This document shows, in pieces, positions 6,408 to 11,072 of a stretch of 11,072 nucleotides of DNA. The DNA is from Candidatus Omnitrophota bacterium (lineage in GTDB: Bacteria > Omnitrophota > Gorgyraeia > Zapsychrales > Fredricksoniimonadaceae), in NCBI GenBank assembly GCA_023247575.1, contig JAHFGE010000042.1, forward strand, positions 1-11,072. The letters are read 5' to 3'. Each line of letters starts with the position of its first letter. Within the stretch, counting starts at the first letter, position 1. A model generated the notes under the pieces. That model was not told the DNA's origin. It saw only the letters and a program-made list of their open reading frames with translations, and searched no databases. Made by a program: the position numbers and the translations under genes.

Positions 6408-6411
6408 AGCC

Positions 6412-6702
6412 ATGAGCAAGTATGAATTTGTCTATATCGTCGATGCACATGCACCGGTTGCAGCGAGAGAGGAAATCGCCAAGCAAATTGCTGATACAGC
6501 AGCGAAATCGGATGTCAAAATTATTAACAGTCAAGTTTGGTTTGAAAAACATAGAATGAGTTTTCCCATCAAAAAAATTTGGGAAGGTACATATTATTTG
6601 TTGAGTTTGGAAGCAAAATTCGAAGCGATCAATAAAATGCAAGGGCTTCTGAGAATCAATGAACAAATTTTACGTTTTTTAGCGATTCGCCAAGAAGCAT
6701 AA
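6412..6702 (+). CDS. rpsF: 30S ribosomal protein S6
   Basis: S6 binds the central domain of 16S rRNA as a heterodimer with S18, whose gene rpsR lies two genes on. The 96-aa product opens MSKYEFVYIVDAHAP, the usual beta-strand start of S6, and contains FEKHRMSFPIKKIWEGTYYLL, read in two parts, matching the family's central strand with its G-x-Y pattern, and NEQILRFLAIR near the end. Length is normal. The start is fixed by the Shine-Dalgarno and the conserved N-terminus. It is separated from pth by 53 bases made mostly of repeat copy 2. It begins the rpsF-ssb-rpsR-rplI set. Confidence 0.96.
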   Translation: MSKYEFVYIVDAHAPVAAREEIAKQIADTAAKSDVKIINSQVWFEKHRMSFPIKKIWEGTYYLLSLEAKFEAINKMQGLLRINEQILRFLAIRQEA

Positions 6703-6705
6703 ATT

Positions 6706-6712
6706 GGAGGGA
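6706..6712 (+). promoter_or_regulatory. Shine-Dalgarno of ssb
   Basis: GGAGGGA ends 6 bases before ATG 6719 and fixes the ssb start there rather than at the in-frame TTG at 6704, which would place the Shine-Dalgarno inside the coding sequence. Confidence 0.85.
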
Positions 6713-6718
6713 CGTTGT

Positions 6719-7156
6719 ATGGCAAGTTTAAATAAAGTCTTACTGATTGGCAATTTAACTAAGGACCCAGAGTTACGTTACACACCCAATGGTACGGCGG
6801 TCACCAATTTGCGTATTGCCGTGAATCGCAAATTTAAAGACCGCACTGGTGAACTTAAAGAGGACACCTGTTTTATTACCGTAACGGCCTGGGATAAACA
6901 GGCGGAAATTTGCAATCAGTATTTGCAAAAGGGACGGGCTGTATTTGTAGAAGGTATTTTGCAAAGCCGCTCTTGGGAAACTGGTGATGGCCAAAAGCGT
7001 TCTACCATTGATGTGCGCGCAGAGCGTATTCAATTTTTAGGGGGGCCTCCTCGCGGGGAAGGCGGACAAGCAGCTCCTTCTTCCAACGAAAGTGCGGCCA
7101 AAGACACCAATGAATCGGATGTTATTAACCCAGAAGATATTGCTTGGGAGGAATAA
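6719..7156 (+). CDS. ssb: Single-stranded DNA-binding protein
   Basis: Coats single-stranded DNA at replication forks and repair sites. The OB-fold (about 1-106) opens MASLNKVLLIGNLTKDPELRY, read in two parts, and includes TAVTNLRIAVNR, TCFITVTAWDKQAE, YLQKGRAVFVEG and a final strand ending RIQFLG, all typical of bacterial SSB. A flexible Gly/Ser/Asn-rich linker follows. Total length is 145 aa. The extreme C-terminus is unusual: it reads PEDIAWEE and lacks the DDDIPF-type acidic tip with terminal Pro-Phe that docks partner proteins in most bacteria. The codons for the last residues (TGG GAG GAA) also form the Shine-Dalgarno of rpsR. The gene lies 16 bases after rpsF and 5 before rpsR. Confidence 0.96.
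   Translation: MASLNKVLLIGNLTKDPELRYTPNGTAVTNLRIAVNRKFKDRTGELKEDTCFITVTAWDKQAEICNQYLQKGRAVFVEGILQSRSWETGDGQKRSTIDVRAERIQFLGGPPRGEGGQAAPSSNESAAKDTNESDVINPEDIAWEE
7146..7152 (+). promoter_or_regulatory. Shine-Dalgarno of rpsR, inside the ssb 3' end
   Basis: GGGAGGA ends 9 bases before ATG 7162 and overlaps the ssb codons for its last Trp-Glu-Glu. It supports the start at 7162 rather than the in-frame TTG at 7144. Confidence 0.8.
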
Positions 7157-7161
7157 TTTCT

Positions 7162-7470
7162 ATGGATTATAAAAGAAGAATTTCTAGATCAAGAGAAGAT
7201 AGAGGGAAAAGGCCTTTTAAAAAAGAGGCCGAAGGGGCTTCTGGGGCTCGCCGAGGCGGTTTTCGCCAAATACGTTTCTCTATCCCTAAGGGAACCGAAA
7301 TCAATTATAAGAATATTGCGTTTTTGCAAAAATGTTTGACGGAACGGGGCAAAATTTTCTCCCGCCGTATGACGAATGCCAATGCCAAACAGCAACGTCT
7401 TTTGGCTGAAGCTGTCAAACGCGCACGATTTTTGGGACTTTTACCAGTTGGGTCTTCTAAAAGGAAATAG
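7162..7470 (+). CDS. rpsR: 30S ribosomal protein S18
   Basis: Partner of S6 on the 30S platform. The conserved core is unmistakable: INYKNIAFLQKCLTERGKI (about 49-67), then the basic F-S-R-R-M-T-N-A-N-A-K-Q-Q-R-L segment and the ending AVKRARFLGLLPV. Length is 102 aa, longer than the 75-80 of E. coli because of an N-terminal basic, Gly/Arg-rich extension of roughly 40 residues, which varies widely among S18 proteins. Part of the extension (GARRGG, 7244-7260) is encoded by GC-rich DNA that matches 15 bases of the repeat inside ispE. Spacing to ssb is 5 bases and to rplI 2 bases, so all are one transcription unit. Confidence 0.96.
   Translation: MDYKRRISRSREDRGKRPFKKEAEGASGARRGGFRQIRFSIPKGTEINYKNIAFLQKCLTERGKIFSRRMTNANAKQQRLLAEAVKRARFLGLLPVGSSKRK
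7245..7259 (+). repeat. 15-base match to the ispE-internal repeat
   Basis: GGCTCGCCGAGGCGG is identical to 2211-2225 but is read in a different frame (Gly-Ala-Arg-Arg-Gly-Gly here; Trp-Leu-Ala-Glu-Ala-Asp there). It falls in the variable N-terminal extension of S18. It may be a fragment of the same repeat family, or chance in GC-rich sequence. Confidence 0.45.
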
Positions 7471-7472
7471 TT

Positions 7473-7916
7473 ATGGAAATTATCCTCACAGAAAATGTAC
7501 AGAAATTGGGCAAGGCGGGAGACATCAAGAAAGTCAAAGATGGCTATGCCCGTAATTATTTGATACCCCGAGCTTTGGCCGTCGTTGCCAGTTCTGCCAA
7601 TTTGAAGCGGATCGAAAAAGAAAAAGCCAAAAGATTGGCGCTTTATGAGCAACAAAAGCAAGAGGCCATGAAGAAGGCCGAGCAATTAGCCAAAGTATCT
7701 CTGACAGTGGCAGTGGAAGTTAATGATCAGGAAAAACTTTACGGTGCCGTGACCGAAGCAGAAATTATCGAAGCTTTAAAAGCGGAAGGCCAGAACATGG
7801 ATAGGAAATTTTTAGTGATTGAAAAGCCTATTGAGGAACTAGGTATTTTTGAAGTCGGTATCAAGCTTCATCCCGAAGTTATTGCCAAAATCCGTTTATG
7901 GGTAACCAAGAAATAA
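7473..7916 (+). CDS. rplI: 50S ribosomal protein L9
   Basis: L9 lies at the base of the L1 stalk and supports reading-frame fidelity. The N-terminal domain (1-52) has the family signature GKAGDIKKVKDGYARNYLIP (14-33), followed by the long connecting helix rich in Lys, Glu and Ala (about 42-75) and the C-terminal rRNA-binding domain, with LYGAVTEAEI and the final IKLHPEVIAKIRLWV. At 147 aa it is the normal length. A purine-rich AAAAGGAAA lies just before the ATG, overlapping the end of rpsR. The 3' end overlaps the start of dnaB by 19 bases. Confidence 0.97.
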   Translation: MEIILTENVQKLGKAGDIKKVKDGYARNYLIPRALAVVASSANLKRIEKEKAKRLALYEQQKQEAMKKAEQLAKVSLTVAVEVNDQEKLYGAVTEAEIIEALKAEGQNMDRKFLVIEKPIEELGIFEVGIKLHPEVIAKIRLWVTKK

Positions 7917-9235
7917 AAATTCCTCCCCAGAACATTGACGCTGAAAAAGCAGTTCTGGGAGCAATGATGCTGTCTGAAGAAGCTATCGGTGTGGCTATAG
8001 AACACATCGGTAGCTTTTATTTTTATGAAACCTCCCATCAAAAGATTTTTGAGGCCGTCAAAGACCTCTATGCCAGCCGCAAGAATGTGGATTTAATTAC
8101 CCTCTCGGATTACCTTAAAAATAAATCCCTACTGGAATCTATTGGAGGAGTGACCTACTTGACCCAGCTGGCTGATTTTGTTCCCTCGGCGGCCAATGCG
8201 CAGTTTTATGTTGATATTGTCAAAGAAAAAGGGATCCAACGCCAGCTGATTAAGAATGCCACGGAAATTATCAGTAAAAGCTATGGAAGCGATGTCCATA
8301 TTGATGATTTGCTCGATGAAGCTGAGCGGCTGATCTTTGAAATTGCCGCTGCCAAGCAAAAACAACAGGCGGTGGCTCTCAAAGATATTATCCACACCAC
8401 TATTGAGACTATTGATCAACTTTATCAGCGTAAAGAGTCCATCACGGGTGTTCCAACAGGTTTCTCAGACTTTGATCGTATGACCTCTGGCCTGCAAAAA
8501 TCTGACTTGATTATTATTGCTGGCCGCCCCTCTATGGGCAAAAGTGCTCTTGCCGCCAGTATTGCCGAATACGCCTGTGTAGAAAAAAATGTTCCCATGG
8601 CCATTTTTTCTTTGGAAATGTCCAAAGAACAATTGGTGCAGCGCCTGTTGTGTTCTCAGGCCAGGGTGGATGCTCATAAGGTCCGTACAGGATTTCTTTC
8701 TCCGGCAGAGTGGCCAATGCTGACAAAGGCCGCGGGTAAACTCTCCAACGTACCCATGTTTATTGACGATACGCCAGCCATTTCTGTTTTGGAGTTGCGT
8801 GCCAAAGCGCGTCGGCTAAAAGCGGCGCACAATGTCGGCTTAATCATAGTGGATTATTTGCAGCTTATGCAGGCGTCCGTTCAAACCGAAAGCCGCCAGC
8901 AGGAAATTTCGGAAATTTCTCGTTCGCTCAAAGCGCTGGCCCGTGAATTAAATGTACCCTTGGTGGCTATTAGCCAGCTTTCTCGCGCGGTAGAAAGCCG
9001 CCAGGACCATCGACCACAATTGTCTGATCTACGCGAATCCGGCGCCATTGAACAGGACGCGGATGTCGTTGTGCTTCTCATGCGTGAAGAATATTATAAT
9101 CCCACTGAGGAAAACCGTGGTATCGCGGAAGCGATCATTGCCAAACAGCGCAACGGCCCTACCGGATCGGTCAAGCTGAAATTCTTTAAAGAATTTGTCA
9201 CTTTTGCCAATCTCGAGGCTGTTTACCAAGAATAG
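7898..9235 (+). CDS. dnaB: Replicative DNA helicase DnaB
   Basis: Hexameric helicase that unwinds DNA ahead of the replisome. The N-terminal helical domain (about 10-110) starts with the typical PPQNIDAEKAVLGAMML. The RecA-like motor (about 175-445) shows Walker A GRPSMGKS (209-216), FSLEMSKEQLVQR, Walker B LIIVDYLQLM (315-324), the sensor segment AISQLSRAVESR, then LSDLRESGAIEQDADVV and AKQRNGPTG. At 445 aa it is full length with no intein. The ATG lies inside rplI, 19 bases before its stop, without a clear Shine-Dalgarno, so it is probably translated by coupling to rplI. The rplI-dnaB adjacency is widespread. Repeat copy 3 begins 3 bases after its stop. Confidence 0.97.
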   Translation: MGNQEIKIPPQNIDAEKAVLGAMMLSEEAIGVAIEHIGSFYFYETSHQKIFEAVKDLYASRKNVDLITLSDYLKNKSLLESIGGVTYLTQLADFVPSAANAQFYVDIVKEKGIQRQLIKNATEIISKSYGSDVHIDDLLDEAERLIFEIAAAKQKQQAVALKDIIHTTIETIDQLYQRKESITGVPTGFSDFDRMTSGLQKSDLIIIAGRPSMGKSALAASIAEYACVEKNVPMAIFSLEMSKEQLVQRLLCSQARVDAHKVRTGFLSPAEWPMLTKAAGKLSNVPMFIDDTPAISVLELRAKARRLKAAHNVGLIIVDYLQLMQASVQTESRQQEISEISRSLKALARELNVPLVAISQLSRAVESRQDHRPQLSDLRESGAIEQDADVVVLLMREEYYNPTEENRGIAEAIIAKQRNGPTGSVKLKFFKEFVTFANLEAVYQE

Positions 9236-9237
9236 AA

Positions 9238-9304
9238 ATGGTTCGGCTCATCCCGCCAAAGGCGGGATTCGCTCACCATCCTGAGCGAGAAACGAGTCGA
9301 AGGA
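9238..9304 (+). repeat. Multi-hairpin interspersed repeat, copy 3 (shortest)
   Basis: TTCGGCTC (9242-9249) pairs with GAGTCGAA (9294-9301) with one G-T wobble. Inside are a perfect 8-bp hairpin ATCCCGCC-AAA-GGCGGGAT (9250-9268) and CGCTCA-CCATCC-TGAGCG (9270-9287). It lacks the GAGGAGC-AAGCGACGA block of copies 1 and 2. It fills most of the 84-base gap between dnaB and bamA and has no T-tract, so a simple terminator is unlikely. Confidence 0.8.
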
Positions 9305-9305
9305 G
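9300..9305 (+). promoter_or_regulatory. Candidate Shine-Dalgarno of bamA at the end of repeat copy 3
   Basis: AAGGAG overlaps the repeat's right end. It is 14 bases from ATG 9320, longer than ideal, and I see no better site nearer. The spacing leaves the bamA start uncertain. Confidence 0.45.
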
Positions 9306-9319
9306 AAAAAATATCAGCG

Positions 9320-11072
9320 ATGTCCATTGACATAGAACCTTACAGACTTTATAATCAGCCCATGCTTAGGAAATATTGGTTGTTGGTGGGATATGTGACG
9401 CTTTTTATCTTCCTTTCAAGCGTACAAAACACTTTAGCCCAAACAGTTACGACAAATTCCAAAAATCAGGTACAGTCGGCAGACAAAATTTCTAGCCAAC
9501 CATCTTTACCACCGGCTGAGGCTAAGATTGTCAAATCTATTGATGTTCAGGGTAATAAATCCATCGGGGTAGCTCAGATTTTGGCCAAAATTAAAACCCG
9601 TGTCGGACAAGAATATCAGGAGAATATAGTTTCCGACGACCTTAAGCGCCTTTATAATACCGGCTATTTTTCCGATGTGCAAATTGAGCATCAAGATGTG
9701 GAAGGCGGTTATAAAATTGTTGTTAAATTAAAAGAAAAACCGATTGTCGATGAAATAACTTTTTCCAAAATTCGCTATTACAATAAGCATTTTTTGGAGA
9801 GCAAAATAGCGACCAAAAAAGATAAATTCCTGGACAATAAAACGCTGAAGGACGATGTCAACACCATTGAAGATCTCTATAAGAAAAAAGGCCTGACACA
9901 ACTCAAGGTGGATGTGGAAACATTCCTTGATGAAACGACCAATAAGGCAAGTTTGCATTTTATTATCCGTGAGGGTTACCGCACTAAAATTAAACGTATC
10001 GAGGTTTTTGGTCATACCGCTTATTCAGATAAAAAAATCATCAAGATTATTAAATCCCGTCCTGCCTGGTTGTTTAATCAAGGTTATTTTAAAGCAGATG
10101 TCCTGGAAGAAGACATGACCCGCCTTCAGACCTTTTATGAACAAAACGGTTTTATTGATGCGAAGGCCACTTATAAAGTAGAACCCCTCTATCAAGGTTT
10201 AGTTTTAGTGAGTATTACCATTGATGAAGGTAAACGCTATTATGTGGGAGATGTATCGATTTCCGGTAACGCGGTTTTATCCCAGTATGATGTCAAAAGC
10301 AATATCAAAAATATTAAACCAGGCAATATTTTTAGCCATGAAAAATTGGAAGAGGACTTAGGTAATATCCGTAAGGCCTACTTTGATCGGGGCTATATTT
10401 CCGCTACTGTAGAAGAATCCATTTCTTTTAATACGGAAACCGGCAGGGTGGACGTGAAGATCAATATTAAGGAAGGAGGCCTGGCTTATATTAATAAGAT
10501 TAAAATTCAGGGCAATACACACACTCGGGATATCGTCATCCGTCGTGAACTGCGTATGTATCCCGGCGATCAATTCAACGGTCAGCAGTTGCGCAAATCC
10601 AAAGAGCGTTTGCGCAATTTAGGTTATTTTGAAGATGTGGGCTATGATATTGAAGACACCAACCAGCCAGACCAAAAGGATTTAGTAGTTCAAGTGAAAG
10701 AGGCCAAAACAGGGTCCTTTTCTTTCGGCGGGGGTTATAGTACGGTTGATCGATTGGTGGGTTTTGTGGAAGTTGAGCAAAAAAACTTTGATATCACCAA
10801 TTGGCCTTCCTTTACCGGCGGTGGTCAGGATTTGAAAGTGCGCGGCCAAATTGGTTCCACCCGGCAGGAAGCTCTGTTAAGCTTTACTGAACCCTGGATT
10901 TTTGATTACCCGGTCTCTGGCGGTTTTGATGGCTTTTTAACCACCATTAAGAAAGACAGCAGCAATGGGTATGCTTATGATGAAAAGCGCCTTGGTGGAG
11001 ATGTGCGCTTGGGTAAGACCTTTACGGATCATTTCTCCATAAATTCTTACTATAAAATGGAACAAATTAAGA
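9320..11072 (+). CDS. bamA: Outer membrane protein assembly factor BamA (3' partial)
   Basis: BamA inserts beta-barrel proteins into the outer membrane. Translated by hand, the frame stays open from 9320 to the right edge (584 complete codons). Residues 16-41 form a signal peptide: Leu-Arg-Lys, a hydrophobic stretch, and a TLA-Q cleavage-like site. The first Met may therefore be 9320 or Met15 at 9362, which gives a more classical signal. Five POTRA domains follow at about 69-141, 142-218, 221-303, 306-386 and 388-463. Each shows the V-x-G-N type strand and the LRxLYxxGYFxDV-like helix (LKRLYNTGYFSDV in the first, LRNLGYFEDV in the last). From 464 the barrel begins (SFGGGYSTVD, then FTEPWIFDYP, a hallmark of the family). 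The rest of the barrel is outside the window. Its presence implies an outer membrane. Confidence 0.95.
   Translation, partial: MSIDIEPYRLYNQPMLRKYWLLVGYVTLFIFLSSVQNTLAQTVTTNSKNQVQSADKISSQPSLPPAEAKIVKSIDVQGNKSIGVAQILAKIKTRVGQEYQENIVSDDLKRLYNTGYFSDVQIEHQDVEGGYKIVVKLKEKPIVDEITFSKIRYYNKHFLESKIATKKDKFLDNKTLKDDVNTIEDLYKKKGLTQLKVDVETFLDETTNKASLHFIIREGYRTKIKRIEVFGHTAYSDKKIIKIIKSRPAWLFNQGYFKADVLEEDMTRLQTFYEQNGFIDAKATYKVEPLYQGLVLVSITIDEGKRYYVGDVSISGNAVLSQYDVKSNIKNIKPGNIFSHEKLEEDLGNIRKAYFDRGYISATVEESISFNTETGRVDVKINIKEGGLAYINKIKIQGNTHTRDIVIRRELRMYPGDQFNGQQLRKSKERLRNLGYFEDVGYDIEDTNQPDQKDLVVQVKEAKTGSFSFGGGYSTVDRLVGFVEVEQKNFDITNWPSFTGGGQDLKVRGQIGSTRQEALLSFTEPWIFDYPVSGGFDGFLTTIKKDSSNGYAYDEKRLGGDVRLGKTFTDHFSINSYYKMEQIK

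Noticed and set aside
6259..6411. N-terminal extension of rpsF by 51 codons
   Set aside because: It overlaps pth in another frame and reads through repeat copy 2. S6 starts canonically at 6412 with a good Shine-Dalgarno.
6704..6718. TTG start for ssb giving 5 extra residues
   Set aside because: The Shine-Dalgarno GGAGGGA lies inside this extension, and the ATG at 6719 gives the standard SSB N-terminus.
9238..9304. Repeat copy 3 as an intrinsic terminator between dnaB and bamA
   Set aside because: The hairpins are strong, but no run of T follows. The next bases are A-rich, and sister copies lie inside coding and leader sequence.
2659..9304. CRISPR array
   Set aside because: The repeats are kilobases apart, internally palindromic and of unequal length, with no spacers or cas genes.

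Overview
The window is an 11 kb run of bacterial housekeeping genes, all on the + strand and tightly packed. I read it as a diderm (Gram-negative-type) bacterium of moderate GC, because the last gene is BamA, the outer-membrane beta-barrel assembly protein. The lineage is probably an uncultured candidate phylum. Omnitrophota is my best guess, from the tail of the first protein and the style of the interspersed repeats. That is recalled from memory, not searched.

Layout: (1) 2-1582, a gene of unknown function, probably entering from the left edge, with two LysM-like segments and a distinctive C-terminal tail. (2) 1637-4989, ispE (isoprenoid precursor kinase), a tRNA-Gln(TTG), glmU (UDP-GlcNAc synthesis) and prs (PRPP synthesis). 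(3) 5001-9235, rplY, pth, rpsF, ssb, rpsR, rplI and dnaB, which is the classic translation/replication cluster with very short gaps or overlaps. (4) 9320-11072, the 5' part of bamA, which runs off the right edge. The first block feeds envelope and nucleotide synthesis (IspE towards undecaprenyl carriers, GlmU to peptidoglycan and lipid A, Prs to nucleotides). The second supplies ribosomal proteins, peptidyl-tRNA recycling, and the single-strand binding protein and helicase of the replication fork.

The most unusual content is repeat DNA threaded through these essential genes. Three copies of one structured, multi-hairpin repeat lie at 2659-2776, 6312-6396 and 9238-9304. Copy 1 follows the tRNA directly and supplies the Shine-Dalgarno sequence and start codon of glmU. 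Copy 2 encodes the last 14 residues and the stop codon of pth. Copy 3 sits between dnaB and bamA and supplies the only evident Shine-Dalgarno for bamA. A different GC-rich repeat appears to be inserted in frame inside ispE (2183-2235), and 15 bases of it recur exactly in the variable N-terminus of rpsR. The first gene carries its own small DNA repeat encoding Asp-Ala-Ala-Met-Thr motifs.

I found no transposase, CRISPR array, phage gene or defence system. The interest here is repeat domestication inside a conserved operon, not a new enzyme system. Gaps between genes are all under about 235 bases and are described below.
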